From: an uncultured Acetobacteraceae bacterium
GTDB lineage: Bacteria > Pseudomonadota > Alphaproteobacteria > Acetobacterales > Acetobacteraceae
DNA: 51,100 nucleotides
Reading direction: 5' to 3'
Assembly (NCBI GenBank): GCA_903918315.1
Contig: CAIXEA010000181.1
Location: forward strand, 1 to 51,100
A program made the position numbers and the translations under genes. The notes below the pieces were generated by a model. The model did not search any database and was not told the origin of the DNA. It was given only the letters and a program-made list of their open reading frames with translations. Each line of letters begins with the position of its first letter. The first letter of the stretch is position 1. Shown piece by piece: positions 1 to 6,687 of the stretch.

Positions 1-2
1 AC

Positions 3-209
3 GTTTACCTGGCCCGTATTTATACGGCGGCGCTCGACCTCTTCCGCGTGGCAGCGGTCAGTGCCTCGGTCGATCGCAAACTGTCGATGATCCGGGACAC
101 TTACGCGGCTCTTTATGAGGAAGCTTCAGCCGGGCGTGCCGCCCTGATGGAGGCAGCGATCGTGATGCTGATCGTGATCGAAATCGTGCTGGTTTTCGTG
201 CATCCCTGA
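3..209 (+). CDS. RMD1/DUF155 family protein, C-terminal fragment
   Basis: Only the last 68 codons are in the window; the gene enters from the left edge. The visible part has a basic, helical segment with an IDRKL-like stretch (SVDRKLSMIRDTYAALYEE) followed by a single hydrophobic helix (about 20 residues, rich in Ile, Val and Leu) and a short tail ending in HP. This arrangement, a DRKL-x-RDTY-A-LY segment just before one C-terminal membrane helix, matches the C-terminus of the RMD1/DUF155 family, whose bacterial members have no settled function. It would sit in the inner membrane as a tail-anchored protein. The reading frame is the only one open across this stretch, with strong G/C bias at codon third positions. 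The N-terminal domain cannot be judged. Confidence 0.7.
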   Translation, partial: VYLARIYTAALDLFRVAAVSASVDRKLSMIRDTYAALYEEASAGRAALMEAAIVMLIVIEIVLVFVHP

Positions 210-238
210 TTTTCGTGAATCCCTGGCGCACGACCGGA

Positions 239-1672
239 TCAGTCGCTACCCTGCGGAGCCCGGAAGCCACCAACCCCGCGCTCGATATCGGTGACATGGC
301 GGGGCAGGAAACCCGTCACATCACCGGCACCGCAGGAATGCGCGATCATTTCCACTTCTTCACGAAGCCGATCGGCGTAGTGCTTGACCCGGGCGGCTTT
401 GTCGGTTGGATCAAGGCCGGCAATCAGGCTTTCCTTCGATGCCGTGACTCCGGTCGGGCAGTGGCCGGAGCCGCATTTCATCGCCTGAATACAACCGAGG
501 CTGAACATGAACCCACGCGCCGATGACACGAAATCCGCGCCCATGCACAAGGCCCAGGCGACTTTGTCCGGGGTGATCAGCTTGGCGGAGGCGATGATGC
601 GGACCCGCTCCCGCAGGCCATGCCGTTCCCGCGCCGCCACCACATAGCCCAATGCCAAAGTGATCGGCAGGCCCACATAATCCATCAGAGGGGCAGGTGC
701 GGCACCGGAGCCCCCTTCGCCGCCATCGATCTGGATGTAATCCGGGCATCCGTCCGGATGGGTGACGCAGTCAGCGAACCATTCGTCCAGGAAGGCCGGG
801 TCGCCGAGGACGAATTTCACGCCGACGGGCTTGCCGGTGACCGTGCGAACCCGGTCCACGAACTGGCCCAGTTCCCGAATAGAGCCGATATCGGTGTGGC
901 GGTTGGGGCTGATGCTGTCTTGCCCCTGCGGGATGCCTCGGATCGCGGCGATCTCGGCAGTGACCTTGGCGCCAGGGAGAATGCCGCCTTTGCCGGGTTT
1001 AGCCCCTTGGGCGAGCTTTACTTCGAACATGCGGATGTTTTCGTGCGCCGCGAGTTCGCGCAGCCGGTCCTCCGACAGGTGCCCGTTGGCGTCTCGCACG
1101 CCGTATTTGGCGGTGCCCATCTGCATGACGACGTCGCAGCCACCCTCCAGATGATAGGGCGCCAGCCCGCCTTCGCCGGTTGCCATCCAGATCCCCGCCA
1201 TTCTGGCGCCGCGTGACAGGGCCGAGACCGCCGCGTGGCTCAGCGCGCCATAGCTCATGCCACTGATATTGAAGAAGCTGCGGGCAAAATAGGGCTGGCG
1301 GCAGGCGCCCGGCCCCTCGGCGATGCCGATCATCTTGCCGGGGTAGGGGCGTTTTTCCTGATCGAGCACGGGAAAGGCGGCGTTGCGAAAGATGAAACTC
1401 GGCACATTCTCGCTACCAAAGCTTCGCAGATTCGACACGCCCTTGGCGGAGCGATAGACCCAACTGCGCTCCAGCCGGTTGAACGGCCGTTCGGACCAAT
1501 CCGGAAGATATTGATATTGACGCATATATTCGCCCAACGTCTCAGCGAAATAGCGAAAATAACCAATGATCGGGTAGTTGCGCAGGATCGTATGGGACGT
1601 CTGCCGTTTGTCGTGCGCATAGAGCAGGGCCAGCCCGATCAGGGTTAACACCACGATGAACATGAAGGTCAT
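239..1672 (-). CDS. FMN-binding glutamate synthase-like protein, membrane anchored
   Basis: This 477-residue protein corresponds to the FMN/Fe-S synthase domain of the glutamate synthase large subunit (GltB). A hydrophobic helix at residues 2-18 is followed by a basic stretch, so it is probably anchored to the inner membrane. The synthase domain has the loop around residues 225-245 (KPGKGGILPGAKV), the phosphate/flavin segment QIDGGEGGSG at about 314-323, and three cysteines C394-x5-C400-x4-C405, the spacing of the [3Fe-4S] ligands in GltS. The glutaminase domain and FAD subunit are missing, so ammonia-dependent glutamate synthesis or a different redox role is possible. I chose ATG 1672, preceded by an AGAGGA-like site; an upstream TTG (1738) would add 22 unlikely residues. 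A possible small gene lies just upstream. Confidence 0.85.
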   Translation of the reverse strand: MTFMFIVVLTLIGLALLYAHDKRQTSHTILRNYPIIGYFRYFAETLGEYMRQYQYLPDWSERPFNRLERSWVYRSAKGVSNLRSFGSENVPSFIFRNAAFPVLDQEKRPYPGKMIGIAEGPGACRQPYFARSFFNISGMSYGALSHAAVSALSRGARMAGIWMATGEGGLAPYHLEGGCDVVMQMGTAKYGVRDANGHLSEDRLRELAAHENIRMFEVKLAQGAKPGKGGILPGAKVTAEIAAIRGIPQGQDSISPNRHTDIGSIRELGQFVDRVRTVTGKPVGVKFVLGDPAFLDEWFADCVTHPDGCPDYIQIDGGEGGSGAAPAPLMDYVGLPITLALGYVVAARERHGLRERVRIIASAKLITPDKVAWALCMGADFVSSARGFMFSLGCIQAMKCGSGHCPTGVTASKESLIAGLDPTDKAARVKHYADRLREEVEMIAHSCGAGDVTGFLPRHVTDIERGVGGFRAPQGSD

Positions 1673-1750
1673 CACGCCCGTCCTCTTTCCCGGTGATGCT
1701 ATAACGACTTCACTGTGCGTCCTTTGTAACAGCCCCAACGAAATTTCTTG

Positions 1751-1924
1751 TTAAGAATTCGAGCCGCGGCCCGGCTTTTGTGATTGCGGCACGATGCGCA
1801 CGGGTATGCGGACGGCATGGAGGAGGCCAGCCCGCGAGGCGGCGGTCACATCCCCATCCTGAACGAGGATGGCAGGCACGGTGACGTCGTGGATCAGATG
1901 GTTGGAGGGTATATCGTCAGTCAT
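1751..1924 (-). CDS. Possible small protein of 57 residues, unknown
   Basis: On the minus strand an ATG at 1924 opens a frame of 57 codons ending at TAA (1751-1753), about 80 bases before the chosen start of the glutamate-synthase-like gene and in the same direction. The product begins MTDDIPSNHLIHDVTVPAIL and continues with a soluble Val/Ile/Arg-rich sequence that has no signal peptide or membrane helix. Most codons end in G or C, as in the neighbouring genes. The base sequence has a CCAGG a few bases upstream of the ATG, a weak ribosome binding site. I do not recognise the family. It could be a real small gene co-transcribed with the flavoprotein, or a chance open frame. Confidence 0.4.
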   Translation of the reverse strand: MTDDIPSNHLIHDVTVPAILVQDGDVTAASRAGLLHAVRIPVRIVPQSQKPGRGSNS

Positions 1925-1948
1925 ACGAGCGCCTGGATAAAGTTCCTG

Positions 1949-1987
1949 TTATGTTCTTACTGCTTCGACCGGCGCGGGGCAACATAA
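1949..1987. promoter_or_regulatory. Inverted repeat upstream of the NadQ-like gene
   Basis: TTATGTT at 1949-1955 is matched by AACATAA at 1981-1987, giving two 7-base arms whose starts are 32 bases apart, about three helical turns. It lies in the AT-richer gap between the divergent minus-strand genes and the NadQ-like regulator. Placement before a regulator gene suggests an operator, possibly autoregulatory. The binding protein is not known from the sequence. Confidence 0.35.
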
Positions 1988-2040
1988 AAAATCCTGCATT
2001 TCGGTGGTGGCGCGGCTCCGGCCTGTCGTGCGATGACAGG

Positions 2041-2973
2041 ATGATGCCTGATACTCATGCGCACCGGGACGCGGCCTTCGTCGCCGCGGAACTGATCGCG
2101 GTCATCGTCGCGGTGACCGACGGCCAGCCGCGCGTGCTGACCATCGAGCAGGGGCGCGCGTTGCCCTCGGGGCCATTCGAGTTCGGTCATCGCTCCCTGC
2201 AAGCGGGCCTGCGCTCCTGGGTGGAACGCCAGACCCATCACCCGCTCGGCTATGTCGAACAGTTGTATACATTCGCCGATCGCGACCGGACGGACGGGGT
2301 GGCGGAACGGGTGGTGTCAGTGTCGTATCTGGGCCTGACCCGGGAGGCGCGTCTGGCCCGTGAGCCCGGCGCGGGATGGCAGGGCTGGTACCGCTACTTC
2401 CCCTGGGAGGATCGCCGGGGGGAGGCATCGGCCATGGTCAGCGACCCGTTAGTGCCGCCGTTGACAGCTTGGGCCGACGCAGCACCGGATGCGGCCAGCC
2501 GCCGGGCTCGGCGGCACCGGGTCGCGGTCAATTTCGGCCAGGACGGGCAACGCTGGAATGAAGAACTGGTGCTCCAGCGCTATGAGATTTTGTGGGAGGC
2601 CGGGCTGGTACCGGAAGCCGGCGCGCAATCTGCCCTGCCTGGCACGCCCATGGCACACGACCATCGCCGCATCCTCGCCACCGGTATCGCGCGGCTTCGG
2701 GCCAAGATCAAATACCGCCCGGTCGTGTTCGAACTGATGCCGCCTTCGTTTACCCTATTGCAACTGCAACGCGCGGTCGAAGCACTCGCGGGCCGTCTAT
2801 TGCATAAGCAGAATTTCCGTCGCCTGATCGATCAGCAGGATTTGGTGGAAGAAACGGGTGAGGTCGCGACAGAAACCGGCGGCCGCCCGGCCAAGCTCTT
2901 CCGTTTCCGGCGGGAGATTCTGGCCGAACGTGCCGTGATAGGCTCGAAACTGCCGTTGGTAAGGGCGGTCTAA
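2041..2973 (+). CDS. NadQ-like NAD biosynthesis regulator (Nudix-related plus winged helix)
   Basis: A 310-residue protein resembling the alphaproteobacterial NAD regulator family (COG4111, NadQ), which is distantly related to Nudix proteins and to NrtR. The first ~190 residues look like the Nudix-like ligand domain (ELIAVIVAVTDGQPRVLTIE near the N-terminus, then GYVEQLYTF). The last ~100 residues, from about LPGTPMAHDHRRILATGI onward, look like the DNA-binding winged helix, with the basic ending RPAKLFRFRRE. Family members are thought to repress NAD synthesis genes in response to cofactor level. No nad gene is in the window, so its targets are elsewhere or include itself. Two ATGs at 2041 and 2044 are candidate starts, just after an ACAGG; an upstream ATG at 1951 would add 30 poorly conserved-looking residues. 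Confidence 0.75.
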   Translation: MMPDTHAHRDAAFVAAELIAVIVAVTDGQPRVLTIEQGRALPSGPFEFGHRSLQAGLRSWVERQTHHPLGYVEQLYTFADRDRTDGVAERVVSVSYLGLTREARLAREPGAGWQGWYRYFPWEDRRGEASAMVSDPLVPPLTAWADAAPDAASRRARRHRVAVNFGQDGQRWNEELVLQRYEILWEAGLVPEAGAQSALPGTPMAHDHRRILATGIARLRAKIKYRPVVFELMPPSFTLLQLQRAVEALAGRLLHKQNFRRLIDQQDLVEETGEVATETGGRPAKLFRFRREILAERAVIGSKLPLVRAV

Positions 2974-2986
2974 GGGGGGGCGTAGA

Positions 2987-3022
2987 TGGAATCACCGTCG
3001 GTCTGAAACCCGCGATCCCGCT
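2987..3022. repeat. Intergenic repeat, copy 1
   Basis: The stretch TGGAATCACCGTCGGTCTGA followed by AACCCGCGATCCCGCTTTA shares most bases with two tandem copies near 16365-16467 (TGGCATCACCGAAGGTCTGA then ATCCCGCGATC). It sits between the stop of the NadQ-like gene and the stop of the crotonase gene, i.e. in a convergent gap. The match is by eye over about 30 bases. It looks like a dispersed intergenic element of the REP type; orientation relative to the other copies is the same. Confidence 0.55.
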
Positions 3023-3940
3023 TTAGTACTCCCCGCTGCGGTAGATTTCATCCAGCCGCTTGTTCTCTTCGTCCGACCGTTCCTCCCACGCCTCGCCACG
3101 GCGGCGGAGCGCGCCGGTGAAATTGGGCGGGCGCTTCTCGTTGAACGCGCGCCGGCCCTCCTCGCCATCGGCGGTGGTCTGGATCAGCAGGTGGTTCATC
3201 ATGTTCTGCACGTGCCAGGCCTGATCGGTCGGCAGATCGCCGAAGCGCACCACGAATTCCTTCATCATCCGGGTCGCGAGCGGCGGCATGGTGACGATGT
3301 GGCGGGCCAGGGTCTCAGCGCGGGCCAGCAGTTCGGCATGCGGCACGACCTCATTGACCAGGCCCACGCGCAGGGCTTCGTTGGCGTCGAACGGCAGGTC
3401 GGTCAGCAGTATCTTCATCGCGTCGGCGTAGCGTAGCTGCTTGGTCAGCAGCGCGGCGCCGGGCCCATTGCCCACCCAGCCCTGGCTGGTCAGCCCGAAT
3501 TTAAACCGCGCATGTTCGGCGCTTGCGATGCGGATGTCGGTGGAGGCCAGCAGGATATACATCCCCGCTCCCGCCGCCCAACCGTTCACCGCCGCGATCA
3601 CCGGCTTCCAGACGCGGGGGTAATGATCCCCCATGCGCCCGTCGACGCCGGTCTTCTGCCCGTACACCGTTCCGGCCAGCGGCCAGTAGATGCGCTGGGT
3701 GCGCAGGAACTCCCGTTCTTCCTCCGTCACGTCCGGCCGCGGCGCCAGGTTATGCCCGCCGCAAAAATGCCGATCACCGGCGCCGGTGAGGATGGCGCAG
3801 CGGATGTCGCGGTCTTCCCAGAGGTCGATCCAGGCAGCCGAGATGTCGTCGGACATCGTCTTGTCGAGGATGTTCGCCTTCGCCGGATTGTTCAGCGTGA
3901 TATAGGCGACCCCGTCGCGCTTTTCGTAGTCGAGACCCAA
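3023..3940 (-). CDS. Crotonase-fold protein (enoyl-CoA hydratase/isomerase family), atypical active site
   Basis: A 305-residue crotonase-superfamily protein. The N-terminus reads VAYITLNNPAKANILD, the usual first strands and CoA-binding turn. CGGHNLAPRP gives the first oxyanion-hole segment and NGWAAGAGMYILLASTDIRI the second. An insert of about 40 residues follows the first segment, making it longer than the usual ~260. In true hydratases the second segment carries one catalytic Glu and the FGxPE segment the other; here the equivalents (GAGMYI and FKFGLTSQG) have no Glu. So CoA-thioester binding looks intact but hydration of enoyl-CoA is doubtful. It is the last gene of a minus-strand operon, 15 bases after an alpha/beta hydrolase. 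It may act as an isomerase, decarboxylase or hydrolase on a CoA ester. Confidence 0.85.
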   Translation of the reverse strand: MGLDYEKRDGVAYITLNNPAKANILDKTMSDDISAAWIDLWEDRDIRCAILTGAGDRHFCGGHNLAPRPDVTEEEREFLRTQRIYWPLAGTVYGQKTGVDGRMGDHYPRVWKPVIAAVNGWAAGAGMYILLASTDIRIASAEHARFKFGLTSQGWVGNGPGAALLTKQLRYADAMKILLTDLPFDANEALRVGLVNEVVPHAELLARAETLARHIVTMPPLATRMMKEFVVRFGDLPTDQAWHVQNMMNHLLIQTTADGEEGRRAFNEKRPPNFTGALRRRGEAWEERSDEENKRLDEIYRSGEY

Positions 3941-3955
3941 GACGATGTCCTCCCA

Positions 3956-4894
3956 TTAACCCCAGGATTGCCGCAGGCCGAGCGCCACGGCCTGGATGGC
4001 GTTTTCCGCCTGCCGCAGCACTTTGCCCATCGAGACGAAGCCATGGATCATGCCGCTGAAATAGGCGGTGTTGACCAGCACCCCATCCTGTTCCAGCCGT
4101 TTTGCATAGGCCAGGCTTTCATCCGCCAGCGGATCATAGGCGGCCACGACAACGGTCGCCGGCGCGGTGCCCGCGAGGCTGGCCGCGCGCAGGGGGGAGG
4201 CGCGCCAGTCGTATTTGTCGGCCTCATTGCGCAGATAGTGGTCGATGAACCAGACCATGGTGCGGTTGACCAGGGGGAATCCCTCCGTGATGCGGGCGTA
4301 GGAGCCCAGCGTCATCGCCATGTCAGTGGCCGGATAGATCAGCGCCTGATGCGTCAATGTGATCCCGGCATCGCGCGCCGCCAGGGCCGCCGCCGCCGCG
4401 AGATTGCCGCCGGCACTGTCGCCGCCAACAGCGACCCTGGTGCCGTCGATGCCGAGCGCATCCGGATTGGCGACGGCGTATTGCATCGCCGCCACCGCAT
4501 CGACATAGGCGGCGGGGAATTTGTGCTCCGGCGCCAGGCGGTAATGCACCGACAGCACCGCGCAGCCGGCATCGTTGGCTAACCGGCGGCACAGCACGTC
4601 ATGCGAGTCCAGGTCGCCGATCACCCACCCGCCGCCATGGTAATAAACCAGGCAGGGCAGTTTTGCCTCCGCCGCGGTTCCGTTGCCGCGATACAGTCGC
4701 ACCGGGATCGCGCAATCCGGCCCCGGAATGGTGAAATCGCGGACCGAGGCGACCTCGGCCGGCGTCGGCTGCAACACCGTGCGCCCCGACAGGAACGCCA
4801 CCCGCGCTTCCGGCGGCGGTAACGTATCCATCGCCGGGCGTCCGGCAGCCTTGATCAGGTCGAGCAGTCCGATGACATCGGGGTGGAGAGACAT
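3956..4894 (-). CDS. Alpha/beta hydrolase, hormone-sensitive-lipase family
   Basis: A 312-residue carboxylesterase of the HSL (bacterial family IV) type. The oxyanion-hole motif HGGGW is at residues 86-90, and the nucleophile motif GDSAG places Ser160. DPLADES gives the acid (Asp254) and MIHGF the His (His284), so the triad is complete. It has no signal peptide and should be cytoplasmic. Family members hydrolyse short or medium acyl esters. It lies between a second hydrolase (gap 28 bases) and the crotonase-fold gene (gap 15) and is read in the same direction, so the three are likely one operon for breaking down ester or CoA-ester substrates. The substrate is not evident. Confidence 0.9.
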   Translation of the reverse strand: MSLHPDVIGLLDLIKAAGRPAMDTLPPPEARVAFLSGRTVLQPTPAEVASVRDFTIPGPDCAIPVRLYRGNGTAAEAKLPCLVYYHGGGWVIGDLDSHDVLCRRLANDAGCAVLSVHYRLAPEHKFPAAYVDAVAAMQYAVANPDALGIDGTRVAVGGDSAGGNLAAAAALAARDAGITLTHQALIYPATDMAMTLGSYARITEGFPLVNRTMVWFIDHYLRNEADKYDWRASPLRAASLAGTAPATVVVAAYDPLADESLAYAKRLEQDGVLVNTAYFSGMIHGFVSMGKVLRQAENAIQAVALGLRQSWG

Positions 4895-4922
4895 GTCGTC
4901 GCCTTATGCGTGTTGTTGAGAC

Positions 4923-5792
4923 TTACCCAAGGAAGCGGTGGAAGAACGCCGCTGTCGGGTTGTGGGACAGGTCGGAGGCTTTGGTGGCGTTGTCGATATA
5001 CAACGTCTCCAGGTAACCGCCGGCGCCGCGGTAATCATGCGCGAAGCGCAGCGGCTCGTTCAGTTCGACGGGCGATTCCGGATCGCGGTAATCATGCGTC
5101 TGATCCGGCTGGCCCTGGATCCACAATGTCGGCGGGGTCAGGACTTTCTGGCCCTGTTCCAGAATCAGAACGGGGTTGCCCTCGCTCATGCCATCCTCGC
5201 TGCCCCAGAACTGGACCTGACGCTCCGGGATATTGCCGATCCAGGACGGCGGATTGGCCGAAGCCCGCAGCCGCATCGCATGGCGGTAGCGCGAGATCGG
5301 GTTGATCACCGGCCATTGCATCACGATCGCCTGCGCGGTTGCGTCCACCGCGGGCGAACCGGCCGGCAGCGGGATCGATTCATAGCGCGCATCATGCGGC
5401 CGCATCGCCACCAGCATCGCCAGATGCCCGCCCGAGGAGGTGCCGGACAGCCCAACCTTATCGGCGCGGCCATTGAAGCGCGCCGCGTTCGCCTTCATCC
5501 AGCGGATACCGTAATTAATATCCGCCATGCAGGCGAGATACCCATCCGCGCCATGGCGGAAATTCATCGCCGCCACCACGAACCCGCTGGCCGCCAGCAC
5601 CTGGTCGCGGGCGTCGCAATCGGCGCGGTCCCCCTGGCTCCAGGCGCCGCCATGCAGGTCGATAATCATGGGGAAGGGCCCGTCGCCGGTGGGGCGATAC
5701 AGCGTCAGGCGCTGCGGCGTATCGCCGTGGCGGATGTATTCGATGTCCTCGGTGGTGAATGCGTGGCTCGCTGCGGGGCTTTGGGCAGGCAT
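4923..5792 (-). CDS. Alpha/beta hydrolase, BD-FAE-like
   Basis: A 289-residue esterase-like protein. HGGAW at residues 47-51 is the oxyanion motif and GTSSG at 117-121 carries the nucleophile Ser119. The arrangement resembles the BD-FAE group, which includes feruloyl and acetyl esterases and kynurenine formamidase. A candidate acid residue lies in the GQPDQTHD segment and a His in the LSHNP segment near the C-terminus. No signal peptide is visible, so it is probably cytoplasmic. It is the first gene of the minus-strand trio ending with the crotonase-fold protein. The first ~10 residues are low in complexity and the start could be a little further in. The substrate is unknown. Confidence 0.85.
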   Translation of the reverse strand: MPAQSPAASHAFTTEDIEYIRHGDTPQRLTLYRPTGDGPFPMIIDLHGGAWSQGDRADCDARDQVLAASGFVVAAMNFRHGADGYLACMADINYGIRWMKANAARFNGRADKVGLSGTSSGGHLAMLVAMRPHDARYESIPLPAGSPAVDATAQAIVMQWPVINPISRYRHAMRLRASANPPSWIGNIPERQVQFWGSEDGMSEGNPVLILEQGQKVLTPPTLWIQGQPDQTHDYRDPESPVELNEPLRFAHDYRGAGGYLETLYIDNATKASDLSHNPTAAFFHRFLG

Positions 5793-5906
5793 CGCGACAC
5801 TCCCTTATACGGCACACTCGGCGCCCCGTTCGGGGCATCCGGCGGCACAGTTTGATTGAGTGTGAGCATAGGCCGGCGGCCCCTGCTTGGCCAGCCGGCG
5901 GCAGGA

Positions 5907-6236
5907 TCAGAACAGCTTGTCCTTCTCGCCATACTGGACCACGACTTCATTCGGCTCGGCGCGGCCGAGTTTCTCCCGCGCGCGTTCGTCGAGTGTGTCG
6001 GGGTCGATATGACGATTGCGAAGCCCGCCGACGCGGTGTTCCAGGGCGACCAGGTCTCGTTTGGCCTGCGCGTTGTCATTTTGCGCCTGGGCCAACTGAT
6101 CTTGCAACTGGGCGCTGACCACCAGTCCGTGGTTGCCCTGGGCGGCGCTGAAGCCGAAATAGATGGCGATCGCGCTGAAAAACACGGGCAGGATGATCCC
6201 TCTGACCCGCCGTTTCACGCCTTGCCAAAACGCCAT
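5907..6236 (-). CDS. FtsB/DivIC-like cell division protein
   Basis: A 109-residue protein with the FtsB plan. A short basic N-terminus is followed by one membrane helix (about residues 14-31, IILPVFFSAIAIYFGFSA). Next comes a coiled coil of about 45 residues rich in Gln, Asn, Ala and Leu, ending LEHRVGGLRN. The compact end DPDTLDERAREKLGRAEPNE is typical of FtsB/DivIC. Family members join FtsL and FtsQ in the divisome and sit in the inner membrane with the coiled coil outside. The usual alphaproteobacterial neighbours (enolase, pyruvate dehydrogenase) are absent here. The start ATG 6236 is preferred over one three codons upstream, since it begins directly with the basic segment. Confidence 0.8.
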   Translation of the reverse strand: MAFWQGVKRRVRGIILPVFFSAIAIYFGFSAAQGNHGLVVSAQLQDQLAQAQNDNAQAKRDLVALEHRVGGLRNRHIDPDTLDERAREKLGRAEPNEVVVQYGEKDKLF

Positions 6237-6280
6237 GAACCACATCCTTCGCCCGAGTCGCGGACACTAAACCATGTCAT

Positions 6281-6311
6281 CCGCGATTTGGAAGAGTCTG
6301 CCGCGATTTGG
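6281..6311. repeat. Short direct repeat in a divergent promoter region
   Basis: CCGCGATTTGG occurs at 6281-6291 and again at 6301-6311, a spacing of 20 bases or about two helical turns. The pair lies between the divergent ftsB-like gene and the small secreted protein gene. Spacing and position suit a binding site for a regulator that docks on one face of the DNA. No regulator can be named. Confidence 0.4.
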
Positions 6312-6383
6312 GCGTAAATCCGCCATGATGTGGGGCGACTAAGCACACACCGGCGCATCGTTGGCCGCCGGATGGAGGTCTTC

Positions 6384-6653
6384 ATGAATACACGCAGTTT
6401 CCTATGCGCCGCGCTGGGGTCCGTATTCATCCTCGGTGCCGCAGCGCCCACCCCCGCATTGGCCGATTGGGACGGCTGGCGCCGCCATGAATGGCGGGAG
6501 CGTGAATGGCGCGAACATGAATGGCGCCGGCACGAATGGCGTGAACAGCATGGCTGGCGCCCCACCTATTATGCCCCGCCCCCGGCCTATTATGTGCCAG
6601 CCCCTGCCTATTACGCGCCCCCCGTGGTGACGTTCGGCTTCGGGATCCGCTGA
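6384..6653 (+). CDS. Small secreted His/Trp/Arg- and Tyr/Pro-rich protein
   Basis: An 89-residue protein with a clear Sec signal peptide: a basic MNTRSF start, a hydrophobic core, and a likely cleavage after the ALA at about residues 25-27. The mature part has two repeat zones. The first has four to five units of the type HEWRE/REWRE. The second has units of the type AYYxPxP, and the protein ends VVTFGFGIR. It should be periplasmic or outer-envelope. The unit pattern could bind metal through His or interact with cell wall polymers, but no function can be assigned. GGAGG lies four bases upstream of the ATG at 6384; an in-frame ATG at 6372 is an alternative. It is alone, divergent from ftsB and convergent with the MerA-like gene. 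Confidence 0.7.
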   Translation: MNTRSFLCAALGSVFILGAAAPTPALADWDGWRRHEWREREWREHEWRRHEWREQHGWRPTYYAPPPAYYVPAPAYYAPPVVTFGFGIR

Positions 6654-6687
6654 TCGCCCCGCTGGAGCGGCCTGCTGGCGCCTCTCC

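Noticed and set aside
620-1216. Plus-strand open frame inside the flavoprotein gene
   Set aside because: It is on the opposite strand to a well-supported gene and its product has no recognised motif.
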